DNA of 18,008 nucleotides from Deltaproteobacteria bacterium (GTDB taxonomy: Bacteria; Myxococcota; Polyangia; Polyangiales; B10-G4): NCBI GenBank assembly GCA_019312705.1, contig JAFDCW010000014.1:1-18008 (forward strand), given 5' to 3'. The notes beneath the pieces were generated by a model. It worked only from the letters and a program-made list of their open reading frames with translations, ran no database searches and was not told the origin of the DNA. The position numbers and the translations under genes were made by a program. Of this stretch, positions 1-8,426 are shown one piece after another; position 1 is the stretch's first letter; every line of letters begins with the position of its first letter.

Positions 1-1008
1 AATCGCCGCCGCATAGGCCGCCCGAACCTGCGCCACCCCGCCAAAGGCCATCACCAGGGCCAGGAGGGTCGACCGGGGCAGATGAAAGTTCGTGAAGAGG
101 GCATCGATGACCCGAAAGTCGTACGGGGGCCGGATGAAGAGGTCGGTGGGCCCGGAGGACGCCACCACCTCACCGTACTCCTGGGCGACTGCCTCGAGGG
201 TACGAACGACGGTGGTGCCCACGGCCACGACCGGACGCCCCTCGCGCTTCGCTAGAGCAATCGCCTCGGCGGTCTCCGGCGAAACCTCGTATCGCTCCGA
301 ATGCATGACGTGGTCTCGGAGCCGGTCGACCTTGACCGGTAGAAATGTCCCCGGTCCGACGTGCAGCGTCACGTGGGCCACGCGGTGCCCCGCCGTCTCG
401 AGACCCCGGAGCATGTCTTGTGAGAGGTGCAGACCGGCGGTCGGCGCGGCGACGGCTCCGGGGGTGCGCGCGAACACTGTTTGGTAACGAGAAAGGTCGT
501 CTTCTCCGGGCGACCTCCGGATGTAGGGAGGCAGGGGGATCTCGCCGTGAGTCTCGAGGGCCGCGTGCACGCCGGCTTCGGTCGTGAGGTCGACGAGGAG
601 CTCTCCGCCTTCGCGGCGCTCGATGACCTCAGCGACGATGGCGCCGCCGGCAATTTCGATGCGTGCGCCCGCATCGAGGCGCTTGTTGGCCCGACCGAGG
701 GCCCGCCAACGCTCGACGGGTCCGGCCTCGGCGAGGCCGGCGCGCTCGAGGAGGAGCAGTTCGGCCTTGCCGCCGCTCGGCTTGAAGCCTCTAAGCCGCG
801 CGCGAATGACGCGCGTATCGTTGAGCACGAAGAGGGCCTCGTCGACGAGGCCGGCGAGGTCCCGGACCGCTCGATGCTCGAGGTGCTCCTGGCCCCGACG
901 GAATACGAGGAGGCGTGCCCCGTCCCGTTCGGGCAGCGGCGCCTGAGCGATGAGGTCCTCGGGCAGCTCGTAGTCGAGGTCCGCGAGCAGTTGGACTTCT
1001 TGATTCAC
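1..1008 (-). CDS. queA: QueA, S-adenosylmethionine:tRNA ribosyltransferase-isomerase (3' end outside window)
   Basis: QueA transfers and isomerises the ribosyl group of S-adenosylmethionine onto 7-aminomethyl-7-deazaguanine in tRNA, giving epoxyqueuosine in the cytoplasm (queuosine pathway). Reading from 1008 down to 1 gives 336 uninterrupted codons. Family-typical blocks are the N-terminal YELPEDLIAQ-PLPERD segment, LNDTRVIRARLRG, LPPYIRR, the RYQTVFA..PGAVAAPTAGLH block, HVTLHVGPGTF.PV, HSERYE, and the C-terminal IDALFTNFHLPRSTLL. Bacterial QueA is about 340-360 residues, so roughly 20-25 C-terminal residues lie beyond the window edge. The start is GTG at 1008-1006: the stop codon of the upstream propeller gene (1014-1012) is in the same frame two codons earlier, so no upstream start is possible. 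It is the last visible gene of the kinase operon, probably translated by coupling. An unusual neighbour set for queA, but the identification is secure. Confidence 0.97.
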   Translation of the reverse strand, partial: MNQEVQLLADLDYELPEDLIAQAPLPERDGARLLVFRRGQEHLEHRAVRDLAGLVDEALFVLNDTRVIRARLRGFKPSGGKAELLLLERAGLAEAGPVERWRALGRANKRLDAGARIEIAGGAIVAEVIERREGGELLVDLTTEAGVHAALETHGEIPLPPYIRRSPGEDDLSRYQTVFARTPGAVAAPTAGLHLSQDMLRGLETAGHRVAHVTLHVGPGTFLPVKVDRLRDHVMHSERYEVSPETAEAIALAKREGRPVVAVGTTVVRTLEAVAQEYGEVVASSGPTDLFIRPPYDFRVIDALFTNFHLPRSTLLALVMAFGGVAQVRAAYAAAI

Positions 1009-1011
1009 CGC

Positions 1012-2172
1012 TTACCGCCAGGCTTGAATCGTGCCGCGGGCCGTCGCCACGTAGAGCGTGCCGTCCTCGCCCAAGACTACCGCGCTCAGGGTGCGCGCGC
1101 CGACGTCGACGCGCCACTTGATCTCGCCCGCGGGGTCGACGGCGAGCAGGCGCCCGGCGGTGCTGATGGCCAGGGTGACGTCGGCCGCGTCGACGGTGAC
1201 CTCGCCGGTGAAGCCCCCCTCGCCGGTTACGCGCCAGCGTTCGGTCCCGGTCGGGCCGACGCAGACCAAGGCGTCGTTTCGCCCGGGGACCCGCACGGCC
1301 CCGTCCTGGCCCACCGCGATCCCCGCCACGTTGCTGACGGTGATGTCCAAGGGCGTGCGCTGCCGGGGCCCGCCTCTACCGCGAAACTGGTGCAGGGCAC
1401 CGTCGTGGGTGAGGGCCCACACCGTGCCGTCGCGGCCCACGGCGGGGCCAGCGACGATGCTCGCCCCGAGCGAATGAGACGCTACGCGCTCGCCCCGGGC
1501 GGTCAGGACGTGTACCGAATCCCCAGCGGGGACCAGGAGCAGGCCGTCGCGGGTCCAAGCGGGGGGTTCATGGGTCTGGGCCGCCACGGTCACGCGGTAG
1601 AGGCGGCGCCCCCCGGCATCGAAGCGATGCACTGCCTGATCGAGGGCCGTGACGACGACCGAACCATCGTCGAGGACCAGGGGAGAAGTCCGGACTGCAC
1701 CGCCGACCATCGTCCGGTGCATGACCTGGCCGTCTCGACCGAGGGTAATCAGCCCCCCCGCGTTGGTGCCCACCACGATGTCGCCGGAAGGCGAGAGCGA
1801 CGGCGTCCCGGTGACGAAACCGAGGCGCTGATTCCAGCGAACCGCCCCGTTGGCACCGAGGGCAGTGACCCCGGTGGAGCTTCCCACGTAGAGTTCCCCC
1901 CCCGGGAGCAGCAGCGGCGCCGAAGGGGCGGAAGAGCCAAGGCGCGTCTCCCAGACCATCGTCGGTGCCTCGACCGGGGCCCGATGCTCGGAGCGACCGG
2001 ACCGGCGCGGCCCGCCGCCGCCGGTGACCCAGGGTGAGGCGGGAACCCCGTAGGGGATCTCGGTGTAGCGACCGATGCGTACCGGACGCGCAAACGCGTC
2101 GTCGGCCGCCGACCAGACCAGGGCCAGGGCCACCAGGAACATGACGGCCAGAGCGCTGGTGTCGCGGCTCAC
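1012..2172 (-). CDS. Secreted PQQ/BamB-like beta-propeller repeat protein
   Basis: This 386-residue protein starts with an export signal: Arg3, a hydrophobic stretch at about 8-20, and a likely cleavage after AFA near residue 28. The rest is a series of roughly 40-residue repeats in which a W/R-rich strand precedes GG-x-LYVG-type and G-x-ALG-x-G-type turns. Clear copies begin near residues 73, 112, 150, 190, 228, 311 and 352, suggesting a seven- or eight-bladed propeller of the PQQ-like/BamB type. No PQQ-dehydrogenase catalytic residues or quinone-binding disulfide are evident, so a binding or scaffold role is more likely than an enzymatic one. Its ATG overlaps the TGA of the kinase gene (ATGA, 2172-2169), and queA begins 3 nt after its stop. 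It is therefore the third cistron of the operon. It could be an envelope ligand-binding partner of the kinase's extracytoplasmic domains. That role is inferred only from linkage. Confidence 0.85.
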   Translation of the reverse strand: MSRDTSALAVMFLVALALVWSAADDAFARPVRIGRYTEIPYGVPASPWVTGGGGPRRSGRSEHRAPVEAPTMVWETRLGSSAPSAPLLLPGGELYVGSSTGVTALGANGAVRWNQRLGFVTGTPSLSPSGDIVVGTNAGGLITLGRDGQVMHRTMVGGAVRTSPLVLDDGSVVVTALDQAVHRFDAGGRRLYRVTVAAQTHEPPAWTRDGLLLVPAGDSVHVLTARGERVASHSLGASIVAGPAVGRDGTVWALTHDGALHQFRGRGGPRQRTPLDITVSNVAGIAVGQDGAVRVPGRNDALVCVGPTGTERWRVTGEGGFTGEVTVDAADVTLAISTAGRLLAVDPAGEIKWRVDVGARTLSAVVLGEDGTLYVATARGTIQAWR

Positions 2173-4190
2173 GGACCGTCTCCGCCCGCGTCTTCGTGGG
2201 CGCTAGCCGCATCTCGATTAGCGAGGGTCAGGGTATACTGTTGGGTCGCATCCGCATTCAGGGCGCCTTCGCCCGCGGCCGCACTGACCTCAAAACACGT
2301 CGCGCCCCCGCGGACCGCCGGGAGCTCGGCTCGCTCCGGTGCACCCAGACCGCCGGCGTCGACCCGCTGGCTCGTTGCCGTAGTTCGGTTCACGACGCGG
2401 AGGACCACATCGAGGGTTGGAACGGCCGAGAGACGAACCTCCATCGACGCGCCGTCAGCGGCGGCGCAGTAGAGGTCCGCGTCGCCCTCCCAGCCGAGGA
2501 AGCCGCGCCGCGGCGCACCGAGTTCGATAATCTCCGCAAGTTCGAGGGAGTCATTGACCTCGTGCTCATCCTCCGGTGACGGTTCGACGAAGGACCAGCG
2601 GACAACGTAATCGTCGGAGACATTCTCCGTGGGCATCGCGCCCGCTTCGCGGACTTCACGAACGCGCAGGTAGTAGGTCGACCCGCTGAGGGGAAAGTTC
2701 GGGACCGCCTCGCCCCCCCCGCGACGATTCGAGTCCGCGACCAGAACCGGTGTGGGGATCCCCGCCTTTACCACGTCGACGGCGATGTCCATGTTCGGCA
2801 GCCCGGAGGCGGTGAAGGACATCACCCGCCGTTCGCCACCTGGGTTGTCGATGACGAATACATCGGCGTCCCCCTCGGAGACATCCTGTCGTTGGCCGAG
2901 CTGACCACGAACATCGTGATTCGGAGCCAAGGGATTCGCCAACGCCGGGTCGCCGTTGGGCTCCTGCTCCCGCTCCGGACCGCCCTCGGCCGGTTGATGG
3001 CGGTACCACCACCCTCCCCCGAGGACGAGGCCGACGACGAGGAGTCCAGCCACGATGCGTCCGAGCCACCCCTTGGCCGCCAGACCCCGCTCGTAGTGGT
3101 CGACGTCACCTCGGGTGGCGACGTGCACGACCCGACGCTCGCCCATCTCGCCAATGCGGGGCCGGCTGATCGCCGAATCCGCCAGCTCCTCCCCCGTAGT
3201 CGCGAGGTATGCCGCGAGGTCATCCCGGAACTCGCGCATGGTCTGGTAGCGGCGTTCGGGATCGCGCGCCATGGCCTTGCCGACGATCGCGTCGGTCTCC
3301 GGGGGAAGGTCGCGTCGGCTCGCCCGTTCCCGCGGCGGGATGAGGTCTTCGGTGAGATGCTTGGTGAGCACCCCCATCGGAGAGGCCGCCCAAAACGGCG
3401 GGACGCCAGCTACCGCCTTGTAGAGTACGGCGCCGAGAGAATAGATATCGGCCCGAGCATCAACCTCCTCGCCGCGGATGTGCTCCGGCGCCATGTAGTA
3501 AGGCGTGCCGATGATCGCCCCGGCGCGGGTGATCGTCTGCCCGCCATCGTCGCGCAACTTAGCGAGACCGAAATCCAGGACCTTCACCATGTCCGGGGCG
3601 TCGTCACCGTCGATGATCATGATGTTCTCGGGCTTCACATCCCGATGCACGATGCCCGCCGCGTGTGCCTGGCCGATCGACGAACAAGCCTGAGCGCAAA
3701 TGCGCGCGGCCCGCGCGAAGTCGAGGGGCCCCTCGTGCTTAATGACCCAACCGAAATCCTGCCCGTCGAGGAACTCCATCACCAGGTAGGTGAGCCCCTG
3801 GTCGCGCCCGAAATCGAATACCTGCACCGTATTGCGATGGTCGAGGTGCGAGGCCGCCTCGGCTTCACGCTTGAAGCGCTTGAGGGTGTCGTTGTCGCGC
3901 GAAAGCTCCCCGTGCAGGAGCTTGATCGCCATCAGCTTGCCGATGTGGATGTGCTCGACCTTGTAGACCACGCCCATGCCGCCGCGGCCGAGGAGCGAAA
4001 GGATGCGGTAGCGGTCGGCGATGACCCGGCCCACCAAGGGGTCGGCCACGGCTTCGATCATCCCCGGGCCGCTCACCGGCGTGAGCGCGAGGCCGCAACT
4101 GGCACAGAAGCGAGCCGTGTCCGAGTTGGGCCGCTCACACGCCGGACAGGGTTCGAGCGTGCCCGTGGCGCCGTCGGCGAGGTCGCTCAC
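2169..4190 (-). CDS. Transmembrane Ser/Thr protein kinase with N-terminal zinc ribbon and two extracytoplasmic PPC-like domains
   Basis: 673 residues from a GTG start at 4190. The GTGA overlap with the upstream stop fixes this start; the frame stays open to 4376 but that part lies inside the upstream gene. Domain order: a zinc ribbon with CPAC (15-18) and CASC (29-32); a Hanks-type kinase domain at about 61-332 with Gly loop GRGGMGVVY (68-76), AxK Lys90, catalytic HRDVKPEN (182-189), DFG (206-208), the GTPYYMAPE activation/P+1 segment (228-236) and DIYSLG (248-253); a single membrane helix at about 379-395; and two beta-sandwich segments resembling bacterial pre-peptidase C-terminal (PPC) domains at about 408-535 and 541-660, each opening with E-x-N-D and containing G-DAD-(V/L)-(F/Y). 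All catalytic residues are present, so the kinase should be active. The expected topology is kinase inside and PPC domains outside, i.e. a receptor kinase. It is the second gene of the four-gene operon. Substrate unknown; the TMLGM protein upstream is the obvious candidate. Confidence 0.95.
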   Translation of the reverse strand: MSDLADGATGTLEPCPACERPNSDTARFCASCGLALTPVSGPGMIEAVADPLVGRVIADRYRILSLLGRGGMGVVYKVEHIHIGKLMAIKLLHGELSRDNDTLKRFKREAEAASHLDHRNTVQVFDFGRDQGLTYLVMEFLDGQDFGWVIKHEGPLDFARAARICAQACSSIGQAHAAGIVHRDVKPENIMIIDGDDAPDMVKVLDFGLAKLRDDGGQTITRAGAIIGTPYYMAPEHIRGEEVDARADIYSLGAVLYKAVAGVPPFWAASPMGVLTKHLTEDLIPPRERASRRDLPPETDAIVGKAMARDPERRYQTMREFRDDLAAYLATTGEELADSAISRPRIGEMGERRVVHVATRGDVDHYERGLAAKGWLGRIVAGLLVVGLVLGGGWWYRHQPAEGGPEREQEPNGDPALANPLAPNHDVRGQLGQRQDVSEGDADVFVIDNPGGERRVMSFTASGLPNMDIAVDVVKAGIPTPVLVADSNRRGGGEAVPNFPLSGSTYYLRVREVREAGAMPTENVSDDYVVRWSFVEPSPEDEHEVNDSLELAEIIELGAPRRGFLGWEGDADLYCAAADGASMEVRLSAVPTLDVVLRVVNRTTATSQRVDAGGLGAPERAELPAVRGGATCFEVSAAAGEGALNADATQQYTLTLANRDAASAHEDAGGDGP

Positions 4191-6211
4191 CGATCGGCCC
4201 GTGCAGGAAGCACGAACCGCGCGTCGACCCGGGGCACGGTGATCACTCGGTCGCTCTCGGAGCGGAACTGCTGTTCTCCCGTCACCGTGCCGAGCACCCG
4301 AATCCAGTCGTGCACGGTGGCGTCGGTGGCCTGGGAGTAGGTGACCCAGAGTGGGCAGCGCCGGCCTCGCGAGCACCCACGCACGAGAATCTGCAGGAAG
4401 CTACGGCCGTTGCTCACATCGACGTTGTAGACCCGCCCTTCGAGGACCACCTGCTTGCCGCGATAGATGGTCGGGTTCTGGGCGAGCCGCGCGTAGTCGA
4501 GACCTGGCTCGGCGGTGAAGGATGCCGCCTCGGCCTCCATATCTTGCACGCGACGAATCTGAATGGCGATGGTGCGCGGGGCGTGGCCGGGCTGCCGGGC
4601 CACGACTCGAACCTCGCGCTCGCCCACCTCCGGAAGGGCCAGGGCGAATACGAAGCGCCCTTCGACCTGCTCTACCTCAGCCCCGGCGATGGTTACCGAA
4701 CCGCCAGTGTGCACGGCGCCGGCCACCTCGATGCTCTCGGCATCCGTCACGACATCGATGCCGGGGCGGTCGAGCTGCAGGGTCGCAAAGGGCACACGGG
4801 TCTCGACGGATCCGACGTGCACCTGGCCGTCCGGGAGGGTGACCCGGTACTCGGCTTCGTGTTCGAGAACGGCCTCGTCGGCGGGGCCGTCGATCGGGTA
4901 GAGCCGGCGACCTCGGCCCTCATCATCGAGGGTGACGGCTTCGTCCCCGACCGTGATCTCGGACCCTGGCAGCGCGTCGACGACGATCGCGAGGCCGGGG
5001 GGGTTGGCGGCGAGGGCGCTCAGATCGGCCCGGACCCGGTAGCTCACCGTGAGGGTGACCGTGTGGGCCTCCTGCTGGCCGTCGCCATCGATGAGTTCGA
5101 CCGTGAGCTCGTTGTCGCCGACGGTCAGGGTGTCGGATGCGAGGGGAAAAACGCTCGCGCCGTCCTCGAGGACGAGCTCCTGCCCACCGAAGCGCACGCG
5201 GGCGCCTTCGGGCGCGTCGGCGAACTCCACACGCAGACCGTCCCCGGCCTCGGTCGGCACGACGGACGCGCGGACCGCAGTGGAATCCCCAGACATGAGC
5301 AGATAGATACCGAGGCCGCCGCCGACAACGAGCAGCAGAGCGACGAGCATCACGCCGGCGATGATGACCAGCTTGTTGCCCTTGCGGCGGGGAGCGGGCG
5401 GGGGAAGGGAATTCGAATCGGTGTACTGACGGTGAGTTCGTTGACGGGGCGGCCCCGCCGCGGGGGCCGCCGGCGGCCCGGGATAGTTCGACCGCGGCGC
5501 CCCGTCGGGACGAGGCGTCGCCACCATGCCGAGCATCGTGCGGTTTGTCGGACCGAGGGGATCGGCTCGTTTGCCCTGGGCCCCGGCCTCTGCTGCTGGC
5601 GCCGGAGCCGCATCTGCGGCCGCCGCCTGGGCCGCCTGAACCGCCTCGAGGTCGGCCTGGGGCATGCCGAGCATGGTGCGGTTTGTCGTCGCCGGCACCC
5701 GCGGCGCCGCGAAGCTCGCCGTCGCCGCTTGGTGGGGGTCGGACTCGTCGATGGCCCCGGACTCGAACGACGCCGACGGACCCTCGGGAGGCGCCGCCTC
5801 GAGGGGGGGCGCCTGCCCCGGAGGCGCCTCGGGAATGGGTGCCGGCCCCGAAGCGCCGTGCCCCGCGGGGGGTACGATCGGCGACATGCCCATCATGGTG
5901 CGTGCCCGGGCCTTCGCCGGTGGCGCCGCGGCGGCGGGGCGCGGCTCGGCCGGGGCCGGGGCCGCGACCGGGGCCGCGACCGGAGGCCCTTGGACAGGCC
6001 CCACTTCGGAGCCAGCCGGCGGGGGCATCGCCACCATGCCGAGCATCGTGCGCTTGGGGTTCGCTTTTGCCGGAACGGCGGCCGCGGGCGCAGGGACGGG
6101 TGCGGGCGCGGCAGCCGCGGAAGACAGCGTCTGCCCGCAAGCGCCACAAAACTTTGCCCCAGCGAGGTTCTTTCCCCCGCAGGAGGGGCAACTCGCCGCA
6201 TCCCCGGTCAT
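4187..6211 (-). CDS. Zinc-ribbon membrane protein with four RTM(L/M)GM repeats and extracytoplasmic Ig-/OB-like domains
   Basis: 674 residues, ATG at 6211, first gene of the kinase operon. Layout: zinc ribbon CPSC (8-11) and CGAC (22-25); a long Ala/Pro-rich low-complexity region (about 30-275) holding four copies of R-T-M-(L/M)-G-M at 54-59, 104-109, 178-183 and 224-229; a basic patch (RRKGNK) then one membrane helix at about 281-306; and a beta-rich region from 310. Residues 482-553 look like an Ig/glucodextranase-B-type domain, and 572-669 looks like an OB-fold with Cys613 and Cys619. The positive charges before the helix predict the repeats inside the cell and the beta domains outside. 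The zinc ribbon resembles that of the adjacent kinase. TMxG-type motifs in low-complexity regions are something I associate with deltaproteobacterial proteins, but I know of no proven function. A role as phospho-acceptor or scaffold for the kinase is an inference. Confidence 0.85.
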   Translation of the reverse strand: MTGDAASCPSCGGKNLAGAKFCGACGQTLSSAAAAPAPVPAPAAAVPAKANPKRTMLGMVAMPPPAGSEVGPVQGPPVAAPVAAPAPAEPRPAAAAPPAKARARTMMGMSPIVPPAGHGASGPAPIPEAPPGQAPPLEAAPPEGPSASFESGAIDESDPHQAATASFAAPRVPATTNRTMLGMPQADLEAVQAAQAAAADAAPAPAAEAGAQGKRADPLGPTNRTMLGMVATPRPDGAPRSNYPGPPAAPAAGPPRQRTHRQYTDSNSLPPPAPRRKGNKLVIIAGVMLVALLLVVGGGLGIYLLMSGDSTAVRASVVPTEAGDGLRVEFADAPEGARVRFGGQELVLEDGASVFPLASDTLTVGDNELTVELIDGDGQQEAHTVTLTVSYRVRADLSALAANPPGLAIVVDALPGSEITVGDEAVTLDDEGRGRRLYPIDGPADEAVLEHEAEYRVTLPDGQVHVGSVETRVPFATLQLDRPGIDVVTDAESIEVAGAVHTGGSVTIAGAEVEQVEGRFVFALALPEVGEREVRVVARQPGHAPRTIAIQIRRVQDMEAEAASFTAEPGLDYARLAQNPTIYRGKQVVLEGRVYNVDVSNGRSFLQILVRGCSRGRRCPLWVTYSQATDATVHDWIRVLGTVTGEQQFRSESDRVITVPRVDARFVLPARADR
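5525..6052 (-). repeat. Four dispersed 18-bp coding repeats for R-T-M-(L/M)-G-M
   Basis: Copies on the minus strand are at 6052-6035, 5902-5885, 5680-5663 and 5542-5525. The two central-membrane-proximal copies share an even longer identical stretch (NRTMLGM), and the flanking linkers differ completely. The motif is therefore what is conserved, not a recent DNA duplication. The second copy has Met in place of Leu. All copies lie on the predicted cytoplasmic side of the membrane helix. Confidence 0.85.
5958..5981. repeat. Perfect 12-bp tandem duplication (GGGGCCGCGACC x2)
   Basis: Two adjacent identical 12-bp units inside the Ala/Pro-rich linker of the TMLGM protein, encoding VAAP-VAAP. They add or remove whole codons, so copy-number change would lengthen or shorten the linker without a frameshift. 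Confidence 0.7.
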
Positions 6212-6218
6212 CGCGGCA

Positions 6219-6224
6219 ACGATA
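6219..6224 (-). promoter_or_regulatory. Candidate -10 element of the kinase operon
   Basis: On the minus strand TATCGT ends 7 nt before the ATG at 6211, which would place transcription start almost on the start codon. No convincing -35 is seen at normal spacing and no Shine-Dalgarno is visible. This 120-bp divergent gap also holds the palindrome CCGTCGACGG at 6286-6295. Confidence 0.25.
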
Positions 6225-6285
6225 GCAGCCCAAAAAGCTCGCGGCGACAGTCAGATTCGACCCAAGGGCCACAACATTTCTAGGG

Positions 6286-6295
6286 CCGTCGACGG
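6286..6295. promoter_or_regulatory. 10-bp palindrome CCGTCGACGG in divergent intergenic region
   Basis: A perfect palindrome between the divergent kinase operon (start 6211) and the lipoprotein gene (start 6332), followed at once by a second TCGAC. It could be an operator, but in DNA this GC-rich a 10-bp palindrome may be chance. Confidence 0.2.
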
Positions 6296-6331
6296 TCGAC
6301 ATCCGGCGGCCAGGGTGGGTAACCTTCCCCC

Positions 6332-7369
6332 ATGCGCTTCTTCGTGGCCCTGCTTGTCCTCCTCCCCGCCCTCCTGCCGGCTGCCGCCTGCGGGGGCTCC
6401 GACGCCCAATGCGTCATTGACACCGATTGCCCGCTCTTCAATCGATGTATGGCGCAGCAGTGCGTGCCCCTCGGCGGAGGGGACCCGGATTCCGGGATCG
6501 CCGACTCCGGCGTGATGATGGACTCCAGCACCATGGACAGCAGCACCCCGGACGCCGGATCGGACAGCGGCACCCCGGAACTCGGCCGCGGCGCCGTACA
6601 GTTGGTGCAGACGCCCAACCCGGTGATGGCCACCCACACGATGTCGGCGACATTCACGGCGACCGGAGGCACGGAGGGATGCACGATCACGGACCTGAGC
6701 CCGTGTGTCATGACCGAGTGCATCTTCGCCCCTCCCCCCGTTAGCGACGGCGGCACACCGGATGCCGGCATGGTGGACGCAGGGCCCCCATCGTTCCCGA
6801 GCGCCGGCGTCATCACCACGACCGGCGGCGCGGTCGACGTCTCGGTGACCCCCGAAGCGGACGGCAACTACCCCATCACCAGCGGCGTCGGCCTCGTCTT
6901 CAATGGCGGCGAAACACTGACCATGACCGCGGCCGGGGATGCCGTACCGGCCTTTAGCGGCAACGTGCCCGCGCCGTATGCCATCACCGTGAGCGCGCCC
7001 TCCTTCATGTCCCCGCCGCTATCCATCGATCGGACCATGGACTTCACCGTGACGTGGACGAGCGTGGAGGCCGAGCCCGGCGTCGTCACCGTCGTCCTCA
7101 ACGGCAGCGGCCCGTACATGGTCACCGGCGCTCGGACCGTCAGCCTCCTGTGCACCTTCCCTGGAGCGGACGGCACCGGCACCATCCTCGCCAGCCACCT
7201 CGCCAATCTCCCCACCAGTATCCTCGGCGGCCCCGACGGCAGCCTCGCCATCGCAACTTCGAACCTCCAGCGGATCACCGCATCGGGTTGGACGGTAGAC
7301 CTCACCGCCTCCCTCATCGCCACCTCGGACACCGGCAACCCGACCCTCGCGCCGACGCGTTACCCGTAG
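6332..7369 (+). CDS. Putative lipoprotein with Cys-rich N-terminus and D/S-rich linker
   Basis: 345 residues beginning MRFF and a hydrophobic segment ending in LLPAAAC, so Cys20 is the likely lipidated residue (the lipobox has Ala rather than Leu at -3). Just after it is a compact Cys pattern, C27-x5-C33-x5-C39-x4-C44 around DTDCP, of the kind common in myxobacterial surface lipoproteins. A low-complexity linker rich in Asp, Ser and Thr follows (about 50-82). The remainder (about 88-345) is rich in Thr, Val, Gly and Pro and is predicted to be beta-strand; no known domain is recognised. There is no good Shine-Dalgarno before the ATG. It is divergent from the kinase operon and convergent with dapB across a hexanucleotide array. 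Probable location: outer membrane or periplasmic surface. Function unknown. Confidence 0.8.
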   Translation: MRFFVALLVLLPALLPAAACGGSDAQCVIDTDCPLFNRCMAQQCVPLGGGDPDSGIADSGVMMDSSTMDSSTPDAGSDSGTPELGRGAVQLVQTPNPVMATHTMSATFTATGGTEGCTITDLSPCVMTECIFAPPPVSDGGTPDAGMVDAGPPSFPSAGVITTTGGAVDVSVTPEADGNYPITSGVGLVFNGGETLTMTAAGDAVPAFSGNVPAPYAITVSAPSFMSPPLSIDRTMDFTVTWTSVEAEPGVVTVVLNGSGPYMVTGARTVSLLCTFPGADGTGTILASHLANLPTSILGGPDGSLAIATSNLQRITASGWTVDLTASLIATSDTGNPTLAPTRYP

Positions 7370-7407
7370 GCGGCTGCGTCGGCGGCGGTTTGATCGGCGT
7401 TGGTTGA

Positions 7408-8422
<1,015 letters not shown>

Positions 8423-8426
<4 letters not shown>

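Noticed and set aside
427..2037. 536-codon open frame on the plus strand
   Set aside because: It is antisense to queA and the propeller gene, which have strong family motifs. Long antisense frames are expected at this GC content, and the translation has no recognisable domain.
4191..4376. N-terminal extension of the kinase to ATG 4376
   Set aside because: It would overlap 190 bp of the upstream gene and adds Arg-rich shadow sequence. The GTG at 4190 with a GTGA overlap leads directly into the zinc ribbon.
2892..6283. Two long plus-strand open frames (2892-4340 and 4310-6283)
   Set aside because: Antisense to the kinase and TMLGM genes. Composition is the mirror of the real coding strand, and there are no domains.
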